Under the pieces are notes generated by a model. It ran no database searches and was not told where the DNA came from. It worked only from the letters and a program-made list of their open reading frames with translations. From Kitasatospora indigofera (GTDB lineage Bacteria > Actinomycetota > Actinomycetes > Streptomycetales > Streptomycetaceae), in the NCBI RefSeq assembly GCF_014655955.1, contig NZ_BNBO01000018.1, positions 62,001-126,000 of the forward strand: a DNA stretch of 64,000 nucleotides, written 5' to 3'. Shown here piece by piece: positions 33,619 to 41,372 of the stretch. The number at the start of each line of letters is the position of its first letter. The stretch's first letter is position 1. The position numbers were made by a program, and so were the translations under genes.

Positions 33619-34250
33619 CACGCCGCCGTCCCGGCTCCGCCGTCCGCGCCGGCGTCGGCGTCGGACTGCCGGGAGATCCGGCTGCGGGTCATCGAGGTGC
33701 CCAGGCCGAAGCCGTCCACCAGCCGGTTGATGAAGGCGAAGAGCCCGGCGGTGAAGACCGCCTCCAGCATCTCCTCGTTGCTCCAGCCGGCGGCGGCGAC
33801 CCGGTCCCAGTCCTCGTCGGTGATCCGGTAGGCGCCGGTGCAGACCTGGGTGACCAGCTCCATCAGCGCCAGCGTCCGCTCGTCGAGCGGCAGTTCACCG
33901 GGCTTGTCGGCGGTGGCGATCGCGTGGGTCAGCTCCTCGCTGCCGCCGAACTGCGAGAGGAACCAGTTGTGGGTCCCGACGCAGTAGGGGCAGCCGTTGA
34001 CCTTGGAACTCCAGGCGGAGATCATCTCGCGGGTGGCCCGCGGCAGCACACCGTCGTTGAAGACGCCGGTGTATCCGGTGATGAGCACCTCCATCAGATC
34101 CGGCCGGGTGGAGACGAGCCGAAACATATCGGGTACGAATGGGAGACCGGTCCTGCTCTTGATCAGGTCGTAGAGTTCCGCGGTCCTGCCGGTCGCCTCG
34201 GACTCCTCGATCAGCGGAACACGCGCCGCCGGACCCTGCTGCTCACCCAT
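33618..34250 (-). CDS. AhpD-family alkylhydroperoxidase/CMD protein
   Basis: A 210-residue protein with the motif CPYCVGTHN (Cys87, Cys90, His94), in the pattern MISAWSSKVNGCPYCVGTHN typical of peroxidase-related AhpD-like enzymes. The start at 34250 has AAGGAG eight bases upstream; a frame start at 34280 adds only leader sequence. It is the first gene of the minus operon CMD-SDR-methyltransferase-CMD-AraC. The enzymes may protect against, or participate in, oxidative chemistry of the cluster. Confidence 0.85.
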   Translation of the reverse strand: MGEQQGPAARVPLIEESEATGRTAELYDLIKSRTGLPFVPDMFRLVSTRPDLMEVLITGYTGVFNDGVLPRATREMISAWSSKVNGCPYCVGTHNWFLSQFGGSEELTHAIATADKPGELPLDERTLALMELVTQVCTGAYRITDEDWDRVAAAGWSNEEMLEAVFTAGLFAFINRLVDGFGLGTSMTRSRISRQSDADAGADGGAGTAA

Positions 34251-34606
34251 GGAAGTGACTCCTTCGCGGTGGACGGACATTCACGAGCAACCCGATGTTG
34301 TCAGGGGCGCGCAGAGCGTTTGTCTCCTAAATTGCCCTCTTCCTTCAACCGTCCGAATCCCAAGTCGTATTTGCCGCAGGCAAATTCACCCCGTGCAGTG
34401 GACCGGCACCGCTCCCCCCTGCGCCCCGGAGCCGACGGGACGAGGGGTGAAGGGGTACCGCTGACGTGCGGGGGCCGCGCGGGCCCCGGGCCCGGCGGGT
34501 GACGCGTGACCGGCGGGCACAGCCGCGGTGCGGGCCCGTACCGCGGCACGGGCCCGCACCCGCAGCACGGGCCCGGTCCGGCGGTACGGGCCCGGTCCGG
34601 TGGCCC
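34251..34606. promoter_or_regulatory. Intergenic region, promoter of the CMD operon
   Basis: No gene is seen. The half nearest the CMD start (34260-34390) is AT-rich for this genome and contains the dyad TTTGCC-GCA-GGCAAA (34370-34384). The rest is GC-rich with repeated CGGGCCCG-type words that can form hairpins after the ArsR gene. Confidence 0.4.
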
Positions 34607-34978
34607 CTACCGGGGCGTCTCGGGCGGGCGCGACTCCCGTTCGGCCGCCTCCGCGATGCGCTTGACGGTGGCGAGCCGGCGGTCCCAGTCGGCCGCGAGC
34701 GTGGCCATCCAGCGCGCGGTGGCACCCAGTGCGGCCGGCTGCACCGAGTACCGCACCTCACGGCCGACCCGGGTGCCGGAGACCAGCCCGGCGGCGTCCA
34801 GGACACCGAGGTGCTTGACCACCGCCTGCCTGGTCACCGGAAGGCTTCCGGCAAGGGTCGTCGCGGTGACCTCGCCCTGGGCGGCGAGCAGGTCGAGCAG
34901 GCGACGGCGGGTGGGGTCGGCCAGTGCAGCGAGGACGCTGTCGACCCCTTCGGCGGCGCCGGCGGGTTTCTCCGTCAC
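34607..34978 (-). CDS. ArsR-family transcriptional regulator
   Basis: A 123-residue winged-helix regulator: VLAALADPTRRRLLDLLAAQ near residues 15-34, recognition helix LPVTRQAVVKHLGVLDAAGLV at 46-66, wing GTRVGREVRYSVQPAALG. It lacks the Cys motif of metal-sensing members, so a non-metal signal is likely. The GTG start at 34978 overlaps the end of a 37-codon open frame. It is a repressor type normally found next to its target. Confidence 0.82.
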   Translation of the reverse strand: MTEKPAGAAEGVDSVLAALADPTRRRLLDLLAAQGEVTATTLAGSLPVTRQAVVKHLGVLDAAGLVSGTRVGREVRYSVQPAALGATARWMATLAADWDRRLATVKRIAEAAERESRPPETPR

Positions 34979-35088
34979 ACGGACGACTCTTCGACCGGGG
35001 CCCGGAGTCCCGGTCCGGCCGTCGCCGACCGGAGCAGCCCGGGCCGCGCCTCGAACAGGGCATCGCGTTCGATCAGCCGGCCACCCAT
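34975..35088 (-). CDS. Possible 37-residue leader ORF before the ArsR gene
   Basis: ATG 35088 has AAGGAG seven bases upstream and opens MGGRLIERDALFEARPGLLR..., stopping at TGA 34977-34975, which overlaps the ArsR GTG. The good ribosome-binding site and overlap suggest coupling, but the peptide has no known relative and might be a remnant of a larger gene. Confidence 0.35.
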   Translation of the reverse strand: MGGRLIERDALFEARPGLLRSATAGPGLRAPVEESSV

Positions 35089-35112
35089 GCGAGGGCTCCT
35101 TCACTGCCGCCA

Positions 35113-35172
35113 ATGGATACGACTCCATAGTGGCACATCGGCCTCCCAGGAGCAACCTGGGAGTTGCACTCC
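35113..35172. promoter_or_regulatory. Candidate operator sites upstream of the ArsR gene
   Basis: ATGGA-N6-TCCAT at 35113-35128 and GGAGT-TGC-ACTCC at 35160-35172 lie just upstream of the small frame and ArsR gene, in the position of an autoregulatory operator. Confidence 0.4.
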
Positions 35173-35523
35173 GGGCGCGAACCGATTCCGCGGCCGCGGC
35201 GGTTCCCGTGCCCCCGACCGGCCCGGCCCGGCCCGACGCGGACGGGAGGCCTGCAGACCGCCCGGCGCGGCCGCACCCGACGGCCGGCCCCACCGGACCG
35301 CCCGGCCCGGCCGGGAGCACCGGCAGGGAGCACCGGCAGGGAGCACCGACGAGCGCCGGGGCCCGCTCGCACGACCGCTGCTCGCGGTCGGACGGACGGG
35401 CCCCGGCGCTCGGGGCGGACGCGTCGTACAGGTCGTACGGCTCACGCGCGGACGGCTCGTGCGCGCGGAGCGGGCCGGGCCGGCCCACCCGGGCCGGGGC
35501 CCGGGCCCGAGCCGTGACCGGCC
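35173..35523. repeat. Gene-free gap with a 13-base tandem repeat
   Basis: The sequence is GC-rich and shows no convincing gene. GGGAGCACCGGCA is repeated two to three times at about 35313-35351. Complementary CGGGCCC/CCGGCGC words give scattered hairpin potential. Confidence 0.5.
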
Positions 35524-35700
35524 TCAGCCGGACTCCACCAGCACCACCAGGGCCACGGCGGCCAGCAGGCCGGCCACCGCGCCCAGCACCGCCCCCAGCG
35601 GGTGGTGCCGAACCCACCAGCCGATCCAGCCGCCGGCGAGCGGCAGCAGGACCGCCCCGGCCACCGCCGGGTACTGGGCGAGCCAGCCGGGCCGGCGCAT
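35524..35700 (-). CDS. Small membrane protein
   Basis: A 58-residue protein with two membrane spans (YPAVAGAVLLPLAGGWIGWW and PLGAVLGAVAGLLAAVALVV). Its ATG at 35700 overlaps the stop of the DUF899 gene by one base (TGATG), so it belongs to that transcript. Function unknown. Confidence 0.55.
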   Translation of the reverse strand: MRRPGWLAQYPAVAGAVLLPLAGGWIGWWVRHHPLGAVLGAVAGLLAAVALVVLVESG

Positions 35701-36401
35701 CAGCTGGCGAACTTGTCCGTACCGTTCCACCAGTTCGTCCCGGCGGTGACCGCGTCCGCGTTGTCGTACATGTCGTGGTGGCGCCACCAGTCCCAGGGCT
35801 GCTCCAGCTGGGCCTCCTGGCGCCCGAGCGGCGTCAGGTCCAGGTAGTTGTAGAAGTTCTTGAAGATGTCACCGCCCCGGTCGTAGATCGAGTAGGTGTG
35901 GAAGACGTCCGTCCCGTCGGTCATGAAGACGCTCACGCCGGGGAGTTCGCCCTGCTCGGTGGTGACGTGGTAGTCCACGTTGAAGTCCGAGCCGAACGAG
36001 GACACCCAGGGGATGTCCCAGCCCATCCGGGCCTTGAAGGCCTCCAGCTTGGGCAGCTGGCCGCGCGAGACCATCACGAAGGTGGTCTCCCGGGCGTTGA
36101 TGTGGGCCAGGTGCCCGACCGAGTCGGCCTGCATCGAGCAGCCGATGCAGCCCTCCTCCTGGTCCGGGCCGAACATGAAGTGGCGGACGATCAGCTGGCG
36201 CCGGCCCTGGAACAGGTCCAGCAGGGACAGCTCGCCCTGGGGGCCGTGGAAGACGTAGTCCTTGTCGACCTTGACCATGGGCAGCTCCGGCCGGGCCGCG
36301 ACGACCTCGTCGTGCAGCCGGGTGAGCTGCTTCTCCTTCTCCAGCAGCTCCTTGCGGGCCTGGAGCCACTCCTCGCGGGTTGCCACCTTGGGCAGGTTCA
36401 T
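35700..36401 (-). CDS. DUF899 family thioredoxin-like protein
   Basis: A 233-residue member of the DUF899 family: start VATREEWLQARKELLEKEK, LTRLHDEVVAARPELPMVKV, the thioredoxin-fold segment LIVRHFMFGPDQEEGCIGCS with a C-I-G-C motif near 85-88, VMVSRGQLPKLEAFKARMGW and SSFGSDFNVDYHV. Family members are thioredoxin-like proteins of unknown substrate. It has GGAGAG before the ATG and lies downstream of the GMC oxidoreductase on the same strand. In this cluster it could handle thiol or peroxide chemistry, but that is inference. Confidence 0.85.
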   Translation of the reverse strand: MNLPKVATREEWLQARKELLEKEKQLTRLHDEVVAARPELPMVKVDKDYVFHGPQGELSLLDLFQGRRQLIVRHFMFGPDQEEGCIGCSMQADSVGHLAHINARETTFVMVSRGQLPKLEAFKARMGWDIPWVSSFGSDFNVDYHVTTEQGELPGVSVFMTDGTDVFHTYSIYDRGGDIFKNFYNYLDLTPLGRQEAQLEQPWDWWRHHDMYDNADAVTAGTNWWNGTDKFAS

Positions 36402-36404
36402 CGG

Positions 36405-36530
36405 ACTCTCCTGGTTCTGGTTGTTCCGGTTCTGGGTCTGGTCTCCGGTTCCGGTACCGGTCCCGGCGCCGGCTCCGAAGCCGGCTCTGGCGCTGGTCCT
36501 GGGCGCGCGTACGCGTGCGGGTGGGGACGC
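36405..36530. repeat. Low-complexity GGTTCTGG/CCGGTTCC-type repeat
   Basis: Between the GMC and DUF899 genes, short variants of GGTTCTGG, GGTCTGG and CCGGTTCCGGT follow one another for about 120 bases. No gene fits. It may simply be slipped-strand repeat sequence. Confidence 0.5.
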
Positions 36531-36563
36531 GTGGCCTCCCGGGTCCGCCCCGGGGCCACCGGA

Positions 36564-38114
36564 TCAGCCGGCGCGCAGCCAGTCGGCCAGCCGCTCGCCG
36601 ATCATGGTCGAGGTCAGGTTGGTGTTGCAGTTGACGATGCCCGGCATCACCGAGGCGTCCGCCAGGTAGAGGCCCTCGGTGCCGTGCACCTTGAGGTGTC
36701 CGTCGACGACCGCGCCCTCGTCCTCGGCCAGGCCCATCCGGGCGGTGCCGACCGGGTGGTAGGCACTGTCGAGGCTGATCCGGGTGTACTGCCGGACCAT
36801 CTCCTCGTTCTCGATCAGCTGGTCGTTGAGGACGATGAAGTCCTCGCCGAGGCTGCGGATGCCGGGGTGGTTCACCAGCTCCCAGCAGGTCCGCACGGCG
36901 TCGGCGAGCTTCTCCAGGTCGCGCTCGGTGGCGAGGAAGTTCAGGTCGATGTCGGGGGCGGCCGCCGGGTCGGCGGAGCTCAGCCGCAGACGCCCGCGCG
37001 ACTGGGGCTTCTGGTCGACCACCATCACGCCGAGGATCACGTTGCCGCCGGCCAGCATCTGCAGGTCGGGGAACATGGTCAGGTCGAAGTGGTTGACCAT
37101 GTAGTACTGCAGGTCGTTGAAGTCGGAGGAGCCCTTCGCCGTGGTGCGCACCATGGCCTGGAGGAAGGGCGCGCTGCGGTCGATCGCCCCGGGGGCCGGC
37201 TTCATGAAGACGCCGGTGCGCGGGTGGTCGATCAGGTTGGCGCCGACGCCGGGCCGGTCCACCCGGACGTCGATGCCCAGGCGGCGCAGGTCCTCGGCCG
37301 GCCCGATGCCCGACCGCAGCAGGATGGTGGGCGAGTTGACCGCGCCCGCGGAGAGCACCACCCGCCGCGACCGCACCTCCTCGGCCGGCCCGCCGCCGGC
37401 GGAGAGCTCCACGCCCACCGCGCGGACGCCCTCGAACAGCACCCGGTGGACCAGCACGCCCGACCGGACGGTCAGGTTCTCCCGCGACCGCACCTCGGGG
37501 GTGAGGTAGCCCAGGGCCGCGTTGACCCGGACCTCGGTGTCCCGCCGGTTGGACGGAATCGGCCCGATTCCGGTGGCCTCCGGGTGATTGTGGTCGGCAA
37601 CTTCGGGGAAGCCGGCCCCCAGGCTCGCGTCGATGAATGCCGCCTGGGCGGGCGTCAGCTCGTCCGCGCGCCACCGCCGGATCGGTATCGGGCCGCCCTT
37701 TCCGTGAATCTCCTCGTCGCCCCGGTCGAGGTCGTCCTCCAGCTTGCGGTAAAAGGGCAGCACCTCGGACCAGGACCATTCCGGGTTTCCGGCGCCGGCC
37801 CATTCGTCGAAATTCTCGGGAACGCCGCGCAGGGCGATCGTCGCACCCACCGAGGACGATCCACCGGACACCTTCCCGCGGGGGAAGAGAATCCGGCGGC
37901 CGTCGCTGATCTCGGCCCTGAACTTCCAGTCGTGCGCGCTCAGGGACATCGCGTTGCCGTCCCGGATGTCGGCCGGGAGGTCGTCCTTCCCCGGGAAGTC
38001 GGGACCTGCTTCCAGCAGGAGCACCTTGCGCGCCGGGTCCTCGCTGAGCCGTGCGGCGATCGCCGCGCCGGCCGAGCCCGATCCGACAACGATGTCGTCA
38101 TAAGTCTGCGTCAT
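36564..38114 (-). CDS. GMC-family flavin oxidoreductase
   Basis: A 516-residue FAD enzyme of the glucose-methanol-choline family. The dinucleotide-binding loop is VVGSGSAGAAIAARLSEDP at residues 9-27; the GMC signature GGSSSVGATIALRG is near 81-94; a second FAD motif VVLSAGAVNSPTILLRSGIG near 250. The C-terminal catalytic His is seen in SAYHPVGTARMG near 447, followed by ASVMPGIVNCNTNLTSTMIG. Such enzymes oxidise alcohols to aldehydes or ketones. It is divergent from UnbV across a 270-base promoter region, and thus likely part of the enediyne cluster. Confidence 0.93.
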   Translation of the reverse strand: MTQTYDDIVVGSGSAGAAIAARLSEDPARKVLLLEAGPDFPGKDDLPADIRDGNAMSLSAHDWKFRAEISDGRRILFPRGKVSGGSSSVGATIALRGVPENFDEWAGAGNPEWSWSEVLPFYRKLEDDLDRGDEEIHGKGGPIPIRRWRADELTPAQAAFIDASLGAGFPEVADHNHPEATGIGPIPSNRRDTEVRVNAALGYLTPEVRSRENLTVRSGVLVHRVLFEGVRAVGVELSAGGGPAEEVRSRRVVLSAGAVNSPTILLRSGIGPAEDLRRLGIDVRVDRPGVGANLIDHPRTGVFMKPAPGAIDRSAPFLQAMVRTTAKGSSDFNDLQYYMVNHFDLTMFPDLQMLAGGNVILGVMVVDQKPQSRGRLRLSSADPAAAPDIDLNFLATERDLEKLADAVRTCWELVNHPGIRSLGEDFIVLNDQLIENEEMVRQYTRISLDSAYHPVGTARMGLAEDEGAVVDGHLKVHGTEGLYLADASVMPGIVNCNTNLTSTMIGERLADWLRAG

Positions 38115-38382
38115 GGAACGTCCTCGGGGTCGCGGATTCCGATTGGAACAACCTTCTGTCCACGAGCTTCACAGCCGCCGGGTCGGCTGTCTTCTCCCAG
38201 CGTGCTCTCCCTCCTGGCCGGGGCCGCAGAACCGGTGGGCAAGATGAGAGAAGCGTCACGGCAGGGGCTCATCCATGCTCAAAAACTATGACGGCCTACA
38301 AAGGGAGTTGAAGCGCCTATCGGCCGAGCATCCATCACATTGTTATTCCTGCACGGAATGCCTGCATGGAGAGGGGAATGCG
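38115..38382. promoter_or_regulatory. Divergent promoter region between GMC oxidoreductase and UnbV
   Basis: A palindrome TTCC-GATT-GGAA lies at 38137-38148. The part 38280-38380 is AT-richer than any coding sequence nearby and is probably UnbV leader rather than coding DNA. Confidence 0.45.
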
Positions 38383-40359
38383 TTGTATCGCGAGCGAATT
38401 CGTAGAATGATTCCGGGAGTGGCGACGGTGGTGGTGGCCACCTCGCTGTTCTTCGCCGTCAGGGACGGGGTGGCGGTGGCCGGGGGCGACGAGGTCGCCA
38501 CCCAGTACAAGTTCCAGGAGATGCCGATCGCGCTGCCTCCCGGGTACGAGTCCCAGCCGATGAACACCGTCCGGGTGGTGAACCCGGCGTACCACAAGAT
38601 CCGCTCCTGGATCTCGTCGGTCGGCGCCGGCATCGCCATCAACGACCTGACCGGTCACGGCCTGGCCGACGGCATGTGCATCGTCGACACCAGGACCGAC
38701 CAGATCGTGGTGACGTACACCCCCACGGCCCGCCAGGCCGACCGCTTCACCCCGTTCGTGCTGGACGCCGCGCCGCTGCCGATGGACAAGACCATGGCGC
38801 CGACCGGCTGCACCCCCGGTGACTTCAACGGCGACGGCCGCACCGACCTGCTGGCCACCTACTGGGGCCGCACCCCGGTGGTCTTCCTGGCCAACTCGGA
38901 CGCCGGCACCCTCTCGCCCAGCAGCTACACACCGCGCGAGGTGGTGCCCTCGCAGTCCCTCGACGGCCGGTACCACGGCCCCCGCTGGAACACCGACGCG
39001 GCCTACGTCGGCGACCTGGACGGCAGCGGCCACCCGTCGATCGTGATCGGGAACTACTTCCCCGACTCGGACGTGCTCGACCCGAACGGCCTGAACAACG
39101 TCGAGATGAACGAGTCGCTCTCCAGCGCCAAGAACGCCGGCGGCGACCACGTGCTGCGCTGGGCGCAGGCCAGCGCCGGCCCCGAGCCGGACGTCACCTT
39201 CGTCGAGGAGCGGGACGCCATCCCCTTCGACGCCTCCACCGGCTGGACGCTGGCCATCGCGGGCGCCGACCTCACCGGCCAGGGCCGCCCGGACCTCTAC
39301 ATCGCCAACGACTTCGGCCACGCGCACCTGCTGCACAACCAGTCCACCCCGGGCCGGATCAAGTTCATCGAGGCCACCGGCCGGCGGGACGCGACCACCC
39401 CCAAGTCCTTCGTGCTCGGCAAGGGCTCGTTCAAGGGCATGGGCGTCGACTTCGCCGACATCAACAACAACGGCAGCTTCGACATGATGGTCAGCAACAT
39501 CACCGCGGCCTGGGGCCTGGAGGAGTCCAACTTCCTCTGGGTGAACCAGGCCAAGGACAACGCCGACATGAAGCGGCAGCTGGAGGACGGCGTCGCGCCG
39601 TTCACCCAGGAGGCCCGCGAGCACGGCGTCGCGTGGACCGGCTGGGGCTGGGACACCAAGATGGCCGACTTCCGCAACGACGGCGATCTCGCCATCCTCC
39701 AGGCCGACGGCTTCGTCAAGGGCAACATCGACCGGTGGCCCTGGCTGCAGGAGATGGCCATGACCAACGACGACCTGCTCTCCAACCCGGCGATGTGGCC
39801 CAACGTCCAGCCCGGCGACGACCTGGCCGGCGACGACGCGCTCGCCTTCTACGCCCGGACGCCGAGCGGCACCTTCGCCAACATCAGCAAGCAGCTGGGT
39901 CTCGCGGTACCCACCCCGACCCGTGCCATCGCCACCGGGGACACCACCGGCAGCGGCCTGCTGGACTTCGCCGTCGCCCGCCAGTGGGGGCCGCCGGCCT
40001 TCTACGCCAACCAGGCTCCCAAGCCCGGCAACTTCCTCAACCTGCGGCTGTACCGCCCGTCCGGCGAGAGCACGGCCGGCCAGGGCATCACCAACACCGG
40101 CACCCCCGCCTACGGCGCCACCGTCAAGATCACCACGCCGGACGGCACCCGGGTGTCCCAGCTGGACGGGGGCAGCGGCCACGGCGGGTACCGCAGCTTC
40201 GACGTGCACTTCGGCCTCGCCGCCTACGACGGCCCGGTCACCGTGGAGCTCTGCTGGCGGGACACCTCCGGCGCCATGCACGAGAAGACCGAGCAGCTGC
40301 GGCCCGGCACCCACTCGCTGCTGCTGACCAGTGACGCCCAGGAGGTTCCGAACCGATGA
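38383..40359 (+). CDS. unbV: Enediyne biosynthesis protein UnbV (ASPIC/FG-GAP)
   Basis: An extracytoplasmic protein of the conserved enediyne cassette. After a basic start and one hydrophobic segment (IPGVATVVVATSLFFAV) come FG-GAP-like Ca-binding repeats, DFNGDGRTDL, DLDGSGHPSIV, DLTGQGRPDLYIAND, DINNNGSFDMMVSN and DTTGSGLLDFAV, then a C-terminal ASPIC/UnbV domain (NFLNLRLYRPSGE to VELCWRDTSG). I prefer TTG 38383 as start (658 residues, AGAGGGG six bases upstream): the frame from ATG 38275 would add 36 residues in AT-rich, untypical codons. The stop overlaps the UnbU start (ATGA). Its biochemical role is unknown. Confidence 0.9.
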   Translation: MYRERIRRMIPGVATVVVATSLFFAVRDGVAVAGGDEVATQYKFQEMPIALPPGYESQPMNTVRVVNPAYHKIRSWISSVGAGIAINDLTGHGLADGMCIVDTRTDQIVVTYTPTARQADRFTPFVLDAAPLPMDKTMAPTGCTPGDFNGDGRTDLLATYWGRTPVVFLANSDAGTLSPSSYTPREVVPSQSLDGRYHGPRWNTDAAYVGDLDGSGHPSIVIGNYFPDSDVLDPNGLNNVEMNESLSSAKNAGGDHVLRWAQASAGPEPDVTFVEERDAIPFDASTGWTLAIAGADLTGQGRPDLYIANDFGHAHLLHNQSTPGRIKFIEATGRRDATTPKSFVLGKGSFKGMGVDFADINNNGSFDMMVSNITAAWGLEESNFLWVNQAKDNADMKRQLEDGVAPFTQEAREHGVAWTGWGWDTKMADFRNDGDLAILQADGFVKGNIDRWPWLQEMAMTNDDLLSNPAMWPNVQPGDDLAGDDALAFYARTPSGTFANISKQLGLAVPTPTRAIATGDTTGSGLLDFAVARQWGPPAFYANQAPKPGNFLNLRLYRPSGESTAGQGITNTGTPAYGATVKITTPDGTRVSQLDGGSGHGGYRSFDVHFGLAAYDGPVTVELCWRDTSGAMHEKTEQLRPGTHSLLLTSDAQEVPNR

Positions 40360-41372
40360 GTCCCGTGACCCCCCGCACGGCGCCCAAGCCCGTGCCCGTG
40401 CCCGCCACCGCGCCCCCCGCCGCGAAGGACCCGCGCTACCTCGCGCTGCGCAACTTCGCGATCTCCATCTCGGTCTTCAACGCCTTCGGCTACACCCTGC
40501 TCGGTTTCGAGCAGCCCTGGCTCTGGCCGATCATCGCGGTGCTGACCGCGTACTTCACCGAGATCGTCTTCGAGGTCCTCAGCGCCTGGGCGCAGCGCCG
40601 CACCCCGCGCTTCCTCGGCAACGGGATGCGCGGCATGTACGAGTTCCTGCTGCCCTCGCACATCACCGCGCTGGCCGCGAACATGCTGCTCTACGCGAAC
40701 GACCAGATCCTCCCGGTGCTCTTCGCCACCTTCGTCGGCGTGGCCGGCAAGCACGCGCTGCAGGCACCGGTCGCCGGCCGGATGCGGCACTTCATGAACC
40801 CGTCCAACTTCGGCATCACCGTCACCCTGGTCTGCTACGGCTCCTGGGTGAGCATCGCCCCGCCGTACGAGTTCACCGAGAACGCCAACACCTTCTTCCG
40901 GGTGGCCATCCCGCTGATCATCGTCACCTCCGGCACCGTGATCAACGCGCTGCTGACCAAGAAGGTCGCGCTGATCGTCGGCTGGCTCGGCGGGTTCGTG
41001 ATCCAGGCCCTGATCCGGCACTGGGTCTGGGACGTCGCCATCTTCTCGGCGCTCGGCCCGATGAGCGGCGTGGCCTTCGTGCTGTTCACCAACTACATGA
41101 TCAGCGACCCGGGCACCACCCCGTCCAAGGCCCGCAACCAGTTCATGTTCGGCTCCTGGGTCGCCATGGTCTACGGCGTCCTGATGCTCTTCAACGTCGT
41201 CTACACCCTGTTCTTCGCGGTCACCGTGGTCTGCGGGCTGCGCGGGGCCGGCTGGTGGGTGGCGCACCTGATCAAGCGGTCCCGGGCCGCCAAGGCGAAC
41301 GGGACCGGACTCGGCGACAGCATCGCCGCCGAGCTTGGCAAACAGACCGGATCCGAGGCGATGGCCGCATGA
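40356..41372 (+). CDS. unbU: Enediyne biosynthesis membrane protein UnbU
   Basis: A 338-residue integral membrane protein with about eight spans, related in pattern to RnfD/NqrB-type subunits (EVLSAWAQRRTPRFLGNGM, HFMNPSNFGITVTLVCYGSW, FTNYMISDPGTTPSKARNQFMFG). Members of this family occur beside every enediyne PKS in the known cassettes (UNBU); electron transfer or transport has been proposed, not proven. It is coupled on both sides by ATGA overlaps with UnbV and the PKS gene. Confidence 0.92.
   Translation: MSPVTPRTAPKPVPVPATAPPAAKDPRYLALRNFAISISVFNAFGYTLLGFEQPWLWPIIAVLTAYFTEIVFEVLSAWAQRRTPRFLGNGMRGMYEFLLPSHITALAANMLLYANDQILPVLFATFVGVAGKHALQAPVAGRMRHFMNPSNFGITVTLVCYGSWVSIAPPYEFTENANTFFRVAIPLIIVTSGTVINALLTKKVALIVGWLGGFVIQALIRHWVWDVAIFSALGPMSGVAFVLFTNYMISDPGTTPSKARNQFMFGSWVAMVYGVLMLFNVVYTLFFAVTVVCGLRGAGWWVAHLIKRSRAAKANGTGLGDSIAAELGKQTGSEAMAA

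Noticed and set aside
35173..35523. A plus-strand gene between the ArsR and small membrane-protein genes
   Set aside because: The frames are Arg/Pro/Gly low-complexity translations of short tandem and inverted repeats.
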